The notes under the pieces are model-generated. The model had not been told where the DNA came from and did no database searches. It saw only the letters and a program-made list of their open reading frames with translations. The position numbers were made by a program, and so were the translations under genes. Positions 28,084-36,627 of a DNA stretch of 64,000 nt are shown here, in pieces. Source of the stretch: DASRQK01 sp964401685 (GTDB lineage Bacteria; Bacteroidota; Bacteroidia; Sphingobacteriales; Sphingobacteriaceae); contig CAYNZH010000003.1 in the NCBI GenBank assembly GCA_964401685.1, positions 1 through 64,000 on the forward strand, read 5' to 3'. Numbering within the stretch: position 1 is the stretch's first letter; every line of letters begins with the position of its first letter.

Positions 28084-28110
28084 CCTCACTGTTGCTAAGA
28101 ATGCGAAGAT

Positions 28111-28617
28111 ATGGCAAAAAATCTGTTTATCATAAGACATGCAAAATCCGATTGGTCGCTTCAGGTACAAGACTATGATAGGCCGCTAAATACCAGAGGA
28201 TTCAACAACGCTCCCTTCATGGCGAAGTGGCTTTTTGAGCAGGGGCTCCGGCCGGATCTCCTTGTGAGCAGCCCCGCAAAGAGAGCTCTGACGACGGCAC
28301 AAATTTTTTCTCAGGCACTCCAGTATCCAATAAAAAACATCCGTACAGACTCAAGAATTTACGAAAGCAACAAGCAGGGCCTCCTGGAAGTGATCAATTC
28401 CACGCCGCAGAGTGTTGATTCTCTGGCATTATTTGGTCACAACCCCACCCTGTCCGAATTGGTAGCCTACCTGGCAGACCGACCCTACGAAGATATTCCC
28501 ACAAGTGCCATCGTGCATTTGCATTTTCTTCATGCAGACAGCTGGAATGAGATCAGCGCCGGCACCGGCATGATAAAAAGCTACGTCTATCCCAAGCTAT
28601 TGCACAAGCAGGACTAA
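28111..28617 (+). CDS. SixA-like histidine phosphatase
   Basis: Small cytosolic member of the histidine phosphatase (RHG) superfamily, 168 residues. The catalytic motif is RHAKSDW with nucleophile His10, and a later FGHNPTLSEL contains the second catalytic His. The length and motif match SixA, which dephosphorylates phosphohistidine in E. coli; the target here is unknown. It is the first gene of a tight operon with the PolX-like gene 23 bp downstream and the M1 peptidase after that. Confidence 0.9.
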   Translation: MAKNLFIIRHAKSDWSLQVQDYDRPLNTRGFNNAPFMAKWLFEQGLRPDLLVSSPAKRALTTAQIFSQALQYPIKNIRTDSRIYESNKQGLLEVINSTPQSVDSLALFGHNPTLSELVAYLADRPYEDIPTSAIVHLHFLHADSWNEISAGTGMIKSYVYPKLLHKQD

Positions 28618-28640
28618 AAAAAAATACGTAATTTGCGGCG

Positions 28641-30293
28641 ATGGATAATAAAGCGATCGCAGGGCAGTTCAATCTATTGGGGAAACTAATGGATTTGCAC
28701 GGAGAAAACACTTTTCGTGTGCGTAATATTGTGAACGCGGCCTTCCGGATAAATAAGTTGGATTTTCAATTGGCCGAAAAATCACCTGAAGAATGGGCGC
28801 TGATCCCTGGTATTGGTAAAAGTACATCCCAAAAAATTTCGGAATTGGTCGAAACCGGAACATTGGCGGAACTAAATCAATATGTGAATCAAACACCTCC
28901 AGGAATTATTGAGATGCTCTCGCTCAAGGGAATTGGCCCGAAAAAGATCAAAACACTTTGGGATCTTGGCTTGACGGACATGGGGGAAGTGCTCTATGCC
29001 TGCAATGAAAACCGCCTCGTGGAAGCGAAGGGTTTCGGCGCAAAGACTCAGGAGCAAATCAAGAAAATTATTTTATTTGCCCAAGCCAATAAGGGTTGGG
29101 TGCTATTCGGTCATGTGCAGGACAAAGCAGAAAAAGCCATGGCGGATCTCAAAAAGTACCTGTCGACGGACACGCTGATTGCCTTTACCGGCGACTTCCG
29201 CCGGAAATGCGAAGTATTGCAGCACGTAGACATTCTCCATACAGCGTCTTTGGAACAAATTTCAGCTTTCTCCAAACAACATGGATGGGAAGTTCTCTCC
29301 GAAGAGGAAGGCTATTTCCAAAGTCCGGAACAAGTCAAATACCGCTTTATTGGAAGTACGCGATCGCAGTTCGGGCACGATTTGATAAAAACAACCGGCT
29401 CAGCGGAACACCTGCTTAAATTCACCGATCACAGCAACAATAGTCCATTTGAGGATCTCAGCGAGGAAGAAATTTATGAGCACTTGAATATGGATTTCAT
29501 TCCCGCGGTGCTCAGGGAAGGACTGAACGAGTTAGATTTGGCCAAAAACAAAGAGCTGCCCAGGCTGATTACTTTCCAAGATCTAAAAGGGGCTTTGCAC
29601 AACCATAGCACCTATAGCGATGGTGCACACAGCTTGTCCGAAATGGCTGATTTCGCAAAGAACACGCTGAAACTCCACTATTTTGGGATCGCTGATCACT
29701 CAAAGTCTGCGGTCTATGCTCGCGGGATGAACGAGGATAATATTTACCAACAGTGGCAGGAAATCAATCGTTTAAATCTGAGTTTAGCACCCTTTAAAAT
29801 TCTCAAAGGCATTGAAAGCGATATACTCGTCGATGGATCTCTTGATTACGGGGATAGCATCCTTGAGGGGTTCGACTATGTGGTGGCATCCATACATTCC
29901 GTATTGAATATGGACATTAAACGGGCTACCGACCGACTGATTAAAGCGATAGAAAATCCATTTACGACCATTCTCGGGCATCCGACAGGAAGATTGCTAC
30001 TTAGCAGAAGCGGGTACGAAATAGACTATAAAAAAGTCATCGACGCCTGTGCAGCCAATCAGGTCGCCATTGAAATCAATGCCAACCCATTGAGATTGGA
30101 TTTGGATTGGCGGTGGCATAGGTATGCGCTTGAAAGGGGTGTTTACCTATGCATAAATCCAGATGCCCACCGGAAAGAAGGGTTGTGGGACATGAAATAT
30201 GGTGTGAATGCCGCCCAGAAAGGTGGCGTGCAAATTCAGAATTGCTTAAACGCCTGGGATTTAGTAGATTTAGAAAAATTTTTGAAAAGATAA
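28641..30293 (+). CDS. PolX-like HhH/PHP protein with degenerate polymerase site
   Basis: The 550 residues have the bacterial PolX layout: an 8-kDa-like and HhH region (IPGIGKSTSQKI at 55-66, LKGIGPKKI at 95-103), a family-X palm-like region, and a C-terminal PHP phosphoesterase domain. In active PolX the palm has GSxRR and DxD plus a third Asp. Here these read GDFRR (184-188), HVD (195-197, first Asp replaced by His) and VKY (232-234, Asp replaced by Lys). Two of three metal-binding aspartates are therefore gone and polymerase activity is unlikely. The PHP ligands look intact (HNHSTYSDG at 320-328, ADHS, SIHS, GHPTGR, PDAHR), so a 3'-5' exonuclease or phosphoesterase role is more likely. Many databases will label it DNA polymerase X. 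Confidence 0.88.
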   Translation: MDNKAIAGQFNLLGKLMDLHGENTFRVRNIVNAAFRINKLDFQLAEKSPEEWALIPGIGKSTSQKISELVETGTLAELNQYVNQTPPGIIEMLSLKGIGPKKIKTLWDLGLTDMGEVLYACNENRLVEAKGFGAKTQEQIKKIILFAQANKGWVLFGHVQDKAEKAMADLKKYLSTDTLIAFTGDFRRKCEVLQHVDILHTASLEQISAFSKQHGWEVLSEEEGYFQSPEQVKYRFIGSTRSQFGHDLIKTTGSAEHLLKFTDHSNNSPFEDLSEEEIYEHLNMDFIPAVLREGLNELDLAKNKELPRLITFQDLKGALHNHSTYSDGAHSLSEMADFAKNTLKLHYFGIADHSKSAVYARGMNEDNIYQQWQEINRLNLSLAPFKILKGIESDILVDGSLDYGDSILEGFDYVVASIHSVLNMDIKRATDRLIKAIENPFTTILGHPTGRLLLSRSGYEIDYKKVIDACAANQVAIEINANPLRLDLDWRWHRYALERGVYLCINPDAHRKEGLWDMKYGVNAAQKGGVQIQNCLNAWDLVDLEKFLKR

Positions 30294-30303
30294 AGATCAT
30301 TCC

Positions 30304-31983
30304 ATGAAAAACCTGAGAATACTTTTGACCGCGATCATTGCAGTCAGTCTGGCCGGCACAACCCAGGCGCAGATGCTCGTACCGGCAAAAGACGTTTATA
30401 ATCGGGGGGATTCCCTCCGGGGAACCCTTACGCCACTGCGGACGGACTACGACATTAATTACTATCATCTGGATGTGAAGGTTGACCCGGACAAGCGGTT
30501 CATTAGCGGTTCCAATCATTTCCATTTTACCGCAACCCAGGATTTCAATCGACTTCAATTCGACCTGTTTGACAATCTAAAAGTAGAAAAAGTCGTCTAC
30601 GAGGGCCGAGAACTGCCGTTTACACGCGAATTTCACGCTGTTTTTATAGAATTTCCTCGCTTTATACAACAAGGCAAGAGAGATTCATTCCAGGTTTTTT
30701 ACTCAGGACACCCGGTGCAGGCTAAGCGCGCGCCCTGGGACGGTGGATTTGATTTCAAGAAGGATAGTAACGGTAAGCATTGGATAGCAACGGCTTGCCA
30801 GGGGCTGGGGGCGAGCGTCTGGTGGCCCAACAAAGACCATCAATATGATGAAGTAGACAGTATGCTTATCAGCATTCACGTCCCTAAGGGTCTCATAAAC
30901 GTTTCAAACGGGCGATTCAGAGGAAGTCACGATCAAGCCGACGGTTATACACGTTTCGATTGGTTTGTCAGCAATCCAATCAATAACTATAATGTGGCAG
31001 TAAACATTGGAGATTACGTACATTTTGCAGACACATTTCATGGAGAAAATGGGATTCTTGACCTGGATTATTGGGTGCTACGGGAAAATATAGCTAAAGC
31101 AAAACCTCACTTTGATGCAAATGTGAAACCGATGCTTCAAGCGTTTGAACACTGGTTCGGCCCCTACCCCTTCTATGAAGACGGATACAAGCTTGTGGAG
31201 ACGTCTCATCTAGGCATGGAACATCAAAGTGCGATCGCTTACGGCAACAGATACCAAAACGGATACCTGGGCAGGGATATGTCCCGAACCGGATGGGGTG
31301 AACATTGGGATTTCATCATCATCCACGAAACCGGGCATGAGTGGTTTGGAAACAACATCACGGCCTACGATCTCGCAGACATGTGGATTCATGAGAGTTT
31401 TACTAACTATTCAGAATCTTTATTTATAGAGCAACTATTTGGAAAGCAAGCTGGTCAGGAATATATTTTTGGCAATAGACGCAGCATAGCCAATAAAACT
31501 CCGTTAATAGGCGTTTATCACGTAAACAAAGAGGGCTCGGGTGACATGTACAACAAAGGGGGCGTATTGCACAACATGATTCGCACCATTATCGATGACG
31601 ATGAAAAGTGGAGGCAGATATTAAGAGGCTTAAATGAGGACTATTTCCACCAGCAAGTACATTATGAGGATATTGTCAACTATATCAGCGAGCATAGCGG
31701 TATTCCACTGGAAAAAGTTTTCGAGCAGTATGTCAAACATCCTTCTTTACCAAAACTGGAAATTGCTTCGAACGCCCAAGGTGCAGTGACCTTGAGGTGG
31801 CAAGCTGACGTCGATGGATTTGATATGCCTATTCGGGTGAAAAATGGAGATCAACCCGACGCTCCCTTTCAATTTGTCTATCCTACCACCGAATTTGTCA
31901 CGATTGATTGGCCGGGATTGACCCCCGAAAATGTGGAAATCGACACTTTTAACTTTTATGTTGAATTATTGAAAAACGAGTAA
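30304..31983 (+). CDS. M1 family zinc metallopeptidase (aminopeptidase), secreted
   Basis: Gluzincin aminopeptidase of 559 residues with a signal peptide ending TTQAQ. The exopeptidase-type motif is GMEHQ, the variant of GxMEN seen in many Bacteroidota members. The zinc site HETGHEWFG has His341 and His345, with the third ligand Glu364 in WIHES at the standard 18-residue spacing. The large C-terminal ERAP-like domain of classical PepN is absent, giving the short form common in this phylum. The stop is 71 bp before mreB. It lies 10 bp behind the PolX-like gene and probably shares its transcript. Confidence 0.92.
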   Translation: MKNLRILLTAIIAVSLAGTTQAQMLVPAKDVYNRGDSLRGTLTPLRTDYDINYYHLDVKVDPDKRFISGSNHFHFTATQDFNRLQFDLFDNLKVEKVVYEGRELPFTREFHAVFIEFPRFIQQGKRDSFQVFYSGHPVQAKRAPWDGGFDFKKDSNGKHWIATACQGLGASVWWPNKDHQYDEVDSMLISIHVPKGLINVSNGRFRGSHDQADGYTRFDWFVSNPINNYNVAVNIGDYVHFADTFHGENGILDLDYWVLRENIAKAKPHFDANVKPMLQAFEHWFGPYPFYEDGYKLVETSHLGMEHQSAIAYGNRYQNGYLGRDMSRTGWGEHWDFIIIHETGHEWFGNNITAYDLADMWIHESFTNYSESLFIEQLFGKQAGQEYIFGNRRSIANKTPLIGVYHVNKEGSGDMYNKGGVLHNMIRTIIDDDEKWRQILRGLNEDYFHQQVHYEDIVNYISEHSGIPLEKVFEQYVKHPSLPKLEIASNAQGAVTLRWQADVDGFDMPIRVKNGDQPDAPFQFVYPTTEFVTIDWPGLTPENVEIDTFNFYVELLKNE

Positions 31984-31990
31984 AGACAGC

Positions 31991-32021
31991 TTGAATTTTC
32001 TAACATTTTTGGTTAGGTTTG
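31991..32021 (+). promoter_or_regulatory. mre operon promoter (TTG-N20-TAGGTTTG)
   Basis: TTG at 31991-31993 and TAGGTTTG at 32014-32021, with 20 bp between, match the Bacteroidota -33/-7 consensus. The expected leader to the mreB ATG at 32055 is about 27 nt. Confidence 0.75.
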
Positions 32022-32054
32022 CAAAGATTGGTAAAACGTATTAAAATACAATAA

Positions 32055-33077
32055 ATGGGGTTATTTAACTGGTTCACGCAGGACATCGCGATAGATTTGG
32101 GGACGGCAAACACGCTGATCATTCACAATGACAAGGTGGTCGTCGACGAACCGTCGATCGTTGCTTTTGACCGCACGACCAACAAGATCATTGCAATAGG
32201 CCGTCAGGCTATGCAAATGGAGGGAAAGACGCACGATAACATACGGACGGTAAGGCCCCTTAAAGATGGTGTAATCGCTGATTTCAATGCAGCGGAACAT
32301 ATGATCCGAGGCATGATTAAGATGGTTAACAATGGCAAGGGCTGGTTTTTTCCATCATTGAGAATGGTTATCTGTATTCCTTCAGGGATTACTGAAGTCG
32401 AAAAACGTGCCGTGCGTGACTCCGCGGAAATCGCAGGCGCCAAAGAAGTTTACCTCATACATGAGCCTATGGCAGCAGCAGTGGGTATTGGGATAGACGT
32501 GGAAGAACCCATGGGTAACATGATTATTGACATCGGGGGCGGAACTACAGAAATCGCTGTCATCGCTTTATCCGGGATCGTGTGTGACCAATCCATACGG
32601 GTGGCCGGGGACAACTTTGATGCCGATATTATTCAATACATCAGACGGCAGCACAACATTATGATCGGGGACCGGACTGCCGAAAAAATCAAAATTGAGG
32701 TCGGCTCCGCCTTGCCTGAGTTACAGGATCCACCAGAGGATTTCGCGGTTCAAGGTCGGGACCTAATGACTGGAGTTCCTAAGCAGATCACTGTTTCGTA
32801 CACAGAAATTTCCCATTGCTTGGACAAATCCATTTCCAAGATCGAAGAAGGCATTTTAAAAGCCCTGGAAATCACGCCACCGGAGCTGTCCGCAGATATT
32901 TATCAAACCGGAATTTATCTTACAGGAGGTGGGGCGTTGCTGAGAGGGCTCGACAAGCGGATTCAAGCCAAAACCAAACTTCCGGTCCATGTTGCGGAAG
33001 ATCCCTTGCGTGCAGTCGTAAGAGGAACAGGAATTTCATTAAAAAATATCGGTAATTTTAAATTTCTTTTGCAATAA
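32055..33077 (+). CDS. mreB: rod-shape-determining actin homologue MreB
   Basis: Bacterial actin that polymerises on the inner membrane and directs lateral wall synthesis. The 340 residues show phosphate-1 (AIDLGTANTLI), phosphate-2 (MIIDIGGGTTEIAVI) and adenosine (YLTGGGALLRGLD) motifs of the actin fold. Length is standard. First gene of the mreBCD-mrdA-rodA operon, directly behind a consensus promoter, which suggests a rod-shaped cell. Confidence 0.98.
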   Translation: MGLFNWFTQDIAIDLGTANTLIIHNDKVVVDEPSIVAFDRTTNKIIAIGRQAMQMEGKTHDNIRTVRPLKDGVIADFNAAEHMIRGMIKMVNNGKGWFFPSLRMVICIPSGITEVEKRAVRDSAEIAGAKEVYLIHEPMAAAVGIGIDVEEPMGNMIIDIGGGTTEIAVIALSGIVCDQSIRVAGDNFDADIIQYIRRQHNIMIGDRTAEKIKIEVGSALPELQDPPEDFAVQGRDLMTGVPKQITVSYTEISHCLDKSISKIEEGILKALEITPPELSADIYQTGIYLTGGGALLRGLDKRIQAKTKLPVHVAEDPLRAVVRGTGISLKNIGNFKFLLQ

Positions 33078-33102
33078 AAGCGATGTGGACGAACGATAGC
33101 GT

Positions 33103-34094
33103 ATGAAAAACATCTGGATACTTATTGCCAAATACAATGCATTTTTCCTGTTCGTTCTGTTTTTCGGCCTCTCGTTTCTGATCCTTGTTCAAAACAACCA
33201 TTTCCAGCGGTCAAGTGTATTCAACTCGTCCCACCATTTGGTCGGGAAAATCTACGCTGCGAGCAGCAACTGGAAAGATTATTTATCCCTCAGGGAAACA
33301 AACAGACAACTTTCCGANNNNNNNNNNNNNNNNNNNNNNNNNNNNNNNNNNNNNNNNNNNNNNNNNNNNNNNNNNNNNNNNNNNNNNNNNNNNNNNNNNN
33401 NNNNNNNNNNNNNNNNNGCAGCAACTGGAAAGATTATTTATCCCTCAGGGAAACAAACAGACAACTTTCCGAAGAAAATGCGCTGATGCGTGCGCAGCTT
33501 CAGGACCTCAAGCTTAGAACCCATACAGAAATCGACTCGGTGGTCCGTGACACGGTGTACCAGCAGCACTATAGATTTATTGCGGCCAAAGTGATCAACA
33601 ATAGCATTCATCAAAAGAACAATTACATTACCATCAATAAGGGAAGCCTGCATGGTATCAAGAAAGGAATGGGTGTGATATCCCCTACAGGTGTTGTGGG
33701 CATCGTATTAAACGTTTCGCAACAATTTGCCACCATCCAGTCCCTACTCCATAGCGAAACCCGCGTCAGCGCAATGCTGAGTAGCAGTCAGGTCTTCGGA
33801 TCCCTGATTTGGGGGGAAAAAATCAATCCGAAAAGGGCGCTTCTGCGCGATATTCCAAACCATGTGGAGGTAAAGGCCGGCGAAGAGGTAAACACTTCAG
33901 GATACTCGCTTTTTCCCCAAGGAATTCCGCTAGGCAAAGTAACGGGAACTGACATAAGCAGCGGTGAGAGTTTCCTCGACATTGAGATCGAATTGAGCAC
34001 CGATTTCCACAATCTTCAGTACGTGTATGTGGTCATCGACCAATGGGACGAGGAGAAAAAACACGTGGAAGCACAAAACACAGCAGACAACTAA
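33103..34094 (+). CDS. mreC: rod-shape-determining protein MreC (split by an assembly artefact)
   Basis: Periplasmic scaffold that links MreB to PBP2 and RodA. It has an N-terminal membrane anchor (FFLFVLFFGLSFLILVQNN), a coiled-coil stretch and the MreC beta-domain (ITINKGSLHGIKKGMGVISPTGVVGIV). The printed sequence carries a 55-bp duplication plus 100 N. Removing those 155 bases gives one open frame of 278 residues, the normal MreC length. Read literally, the frame is broken (155 is not a multiple of 3), so automatic annotation would report two fragments. I infer the gene is intact in the organism. Confidence 0.94.
33263..33472. other. 55-bp duplicated contig ends around a 100-N gap in mreC
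   Basis: Bases 33263-33317 and 33418-33472 are identical over 55 bp and flank 100 N. This is what appears when two contigs sharing an overlap are scaffolded without merging. Collapsing one copy and the N run restores the mreC reading frame exactly. Confidence 0.96.
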
Positions 34095-34115
34095 GGAGAT
34101 TGTAGATTCATAAAA

Positions 34116-34631
34116 ATGGCAAACGTCCTGCTTCAAAATATCCTCAGGTTCGTGGTCTTAATCGCCATGCAGATCTTCCTGTTTAAAAACATGGGCTACT
34201 ACAACCTGATCGCGCCCTTCCCTTATATCTTGTTCATTCTCCTATTGCCGATTGGAATTTCCAACGGTGCGCTGTTTGTGCTGGCATTTCTTACCGGATT
34301 GACCGTGGATGTTTTCTATGACACCCTAGGGGTAAACGCAGGCGCCAGCACCACGCTGGCTTGGATACGCATCATCTTTATGCGTTTAACCCTGGAGCAG
34401 GACAATCATGAAAAATTCGCCACACCTCTTCCAGCTGAAATTCCCTATCGGTGGTTTTTACCGTATGTGCTAGTGGGTGCGTTTTTCCACCATCTGACTT
34501 TGTACATCCTGGAGGTTTTTTCGTTTAGGCATTTTCATTTAAGCTTACTCAGTACTATTTTAAGTTGTATCTTTACGGTGGTTATCATTTTCCTTTTCAG
34601 TCTGCTGGCCTATAGGAAAAAACAACGATAA
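34116..34631 (+). CDS. mreD: rod-shape-determining membrane protein MreD
   Basis: Small polytopic inner-membrane protein of 171 residues with about five hydrophobic spans (VVLIAMQIFLFKNMGYY, PYILFILLLPIG, LFVLAFLTGLTVDVFYDTLG). The last of these holds the recurring Asp/Thr pattern of MreD. The family is weakly conserved; position between mreC and mrdA is the main support. It ends 7 bp before mrdA. Confidence 0.9.
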   Translation: MANVLLQNILRFVVLIAMQIFLFKNMGYYNLIAPFPYILFILLLPIGISNGALFVLAFLTGLTVDVFYDTLGVNAGASTTLAWIRIIFMRLTLEQDNHEKFATPLPAEIPYRWFLPYVLVGAFFHHLTLYILEVFSFRHFHLSLLSTILSCIFTVVIIFLFSLLAYRKKQR

Positions 34632-34638
34632 GGAGGTC

Positions 34639-36627
34639 ATGAACAGCTTTTTTGCTCGAAAACACGTTATTCAGGGAATATTTATTGCAGTTGCTTTAAT
34701 CATAGGTGCGCGCCTGTTCTATATTCAAGTTATCGACGACTCGTACTTGCTGTCTGCAAATAATAATGTCCTTAGAAAAATGATTGTTTACCCGGCCCGG
34801 GGCGTTATTCTGGACAGGGATGGCGAGGTCTTGGTCCAAAATGAGCCGGTCTATGATTTATTGGTCACCCCAATCGAAGTCGAAAACCTGGATACTACGG
34901 CTCTCTGCGAGCTCATCGAAATTGACAAAGAAGGTTTTATCCGACGCATGGAGGCGGCAAAAAAGCACTCCAGGTACAGGGCCTCCGTTTTTGAAAAACA
35001 AATTTCGGCGAGAAACTACGCCCGTTTGCAGGAACATCTTTACCGATTTAAAGGCTTTTATGTGCAGAATAGAACGGTCAGAAATTATCCCGACAGCATA
35101 GCGGCCCAGTTCCTCGGCTACATCCGGGAGGTCAATCAAAACGATATTGAGAAATCCAACGGCTTTTACAGGCCTGGGGACTATATCGGGGCAAGTGGCG
35201 TAGAAGGTGCATACGAAGAGCTATTACGGGGCGAACGTGGCGTAAAAAACATGATGGTCGATGCACTAAATCGTCCTCAAGGGGTTTTTGCAGACGGGCG
35301 GTATGATACGACCGCAGTTTCAGGTGAAGGACTGGTTTCCTCCCTTGATAAGGATCTGCAAAAATTTGCAGAACAACTCATGCAGAACAAAATGGGAAGC
35401 GTGGTAGCTATTGAACCATCAACAGGGGAAATCCTCGCCTTTGTCAGCAGCCCGAGCTACGATCCAAATATGATGGTGGGACGTCAACGAGGAAACAATT
35501 ATATGACGCTTCTCAATGATCCGACCAAACCCATGTTCATACGACCCATACAGGCGCAATATCCTCCTGGGTCTATCTTTAAGGTGGTGAGTGCGCTCGT
35601 CGCTCAGCAAGCCGGCGTCATTGATGAGCATACCGTTTTCAATTGCCCAGGGGGCTATAGTTATGGGGGTGGCCGTGGTTTTATGCGCTGTAGTCACGTC
35701 TGTGGACCTACCTCCTTGGTGCGGTCCATACAGCGATCCTGCAATACCTATTATGGCCACACCTTTGCACGTATGACCGACAGAAGGGATATGAGCACTC
35801 CTGATGCCTATAATCTATGGAGGGAACAGGTCATGAAGTTTGGCATAGGCCAGCGCTTAGGAATAGACCTCCCCGGGGAAAACCCCGGCTCGCTCCCGAC
35901 CGCTGAATATTACACCGAGCGCTACGGAAATAATCGCTGGACCTCAAGCTTTAATATCTCGCTCTCGATAGGACAGGGAGAATTGGGTGTGACCCCGCTG
36001 CAAATGGCAAATATCATGGCGATAGTCGCCAACCGGGGCTATTACATTAGACCTCATCTGATCAAGGGAATCGGGGATCAAAAGATTGTCAAAGCCGAAT
36101 ATACTGAAAAAATCTTTGCAGGCGTTGACGCCGCCCATTACGAACCGGTCATTGAAGGACTGAGCCAAGTGGTCAATGTCCCCGGGGGTACCGCGTATTC
36201 CGTGCGAATCAACGGCATAGAAATGGTGGGGAAAACAGGTACCGTCCAGAATCCCCACGGGAAGGATCATGCCGTTTTCTTTGCTTTTGCTCCCCGGGAC
36301 AACCCCAAAATCGCAATCGCGGTCTTTGTGGAAAACGCTGGTTTCGGCGGAGTCGTCGCAGGTCCGATTGCGAGCATGGTCGTAGAGAAATACCTCAGAG
36401 ATACGGTCACATTGCCCCAGTACCTTCAGGATCACATAAAAAACGCGGATTTTCTGCCAAGGCCTGCGGTCCCTGCGAGTAACCTTCCTCAGGTCGGAGA
36501 GCCCAGCAATAGTGCACCTGAAAGCACTTCGCGAACCGATTCAGTTGCCAACCTGACCGCGCGCAACGAAGATGAGTCGGCTATTTTTATTCACCACAGT
36601 CAACTATCAAGAAATTATGGCCCCTAA
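34639..36627 (+). CDS. mrdA: penicillin-binding protein 2 (elongasome transpeptidase)
   Basis: Monofunctional class B PBP that cross-links peptidoglycan during elongation. The 662 residues have an N-terminal membrane anchor, a PBP dimer domain (YPARGVILDRDGEVLVQN) and a transpeptidase domain. The active-site SxxK is Ser312-Lys315 (GSIFK), SxN is SCN in QRSCNTYYG, and KTG is residues 532-534 (VGKTGTVQNPHG). A Ser/Pro-rich C-terminal tail of about 45 residues is extra. A strong AAGGAGG lies only about two bases before the ATG, closer than usual, and overlaps the mreD stop. Its 3' end overlaps rodA by 11 bp. Confidence 0.97.
   Translation: MNSFFARKHVIQGIFIAVALIIGARLFYIQVIDDSYLLSANNNVLRKMIVYPARGVILDRDGEVLVQNEPVYDLLVTPIEVENLDTTALCELIEIDKEGFIRRMEAAKKHSRYRASVFEKQISARNYARLQEHLYRFKGFYVQNRTVRNYPDSIAAQFLGYIREVNQNDIEKSNGFYRPGDYIGASGVEGAYEELLRGERGVKNMMVDALNRPQGVFADGRYDTTAVSGEGLVSSLDKDLQKFAEQLMQNKMGSVVAIEPSTGEILAFVSSPSYDPNMMVGRQRGNNYMTLLNDPTKPMFIRPIQAQYPPGSIFKVVSALVAQQAGVIDEHTVFNCPGGYSYGGGRGFMRCSHVCGPTSLVRSIQRSCNTYYGHTFARMTDRRDMSTPDAYNLWREQVMKFGIGQRLGIDLPGENPGSLPTAEYYTERYGNNRWTSSFNISLSIGQGELGVTPLQMANIMAIVANRGYYIRPHLIKGIGDQKIVKAEYTEKIFAGVDAAHYEPVIEGLSQVVNVPGGTAYSVRINGIEMVGKTGTVQNPHGKDHAVFFAFAPRDNPKIAIAVFVENAGFGGVVAGPIASMVVEKYLRDTVTLPQYLQDHIKNADFLPRPAVPASNLPQVGEPSNSAPESTSRTDSVANLTARNEDESAIFIHHSQLSRNYGP

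Noticed and set aside
28641..30293. Active DNA polymerase X
   Set aside because: Two of the three catalytic aspartates are substituted, so I kept the family name only as 'PolX-like'.
33263..33472. Biological direct repeat or mobile-element target duplication in mreC
   Set aside because: The exact 55-bp size, the 100-N spacer, recurrence at 54331-54540 and restoration of the frame on collapse all point to scaffolding.
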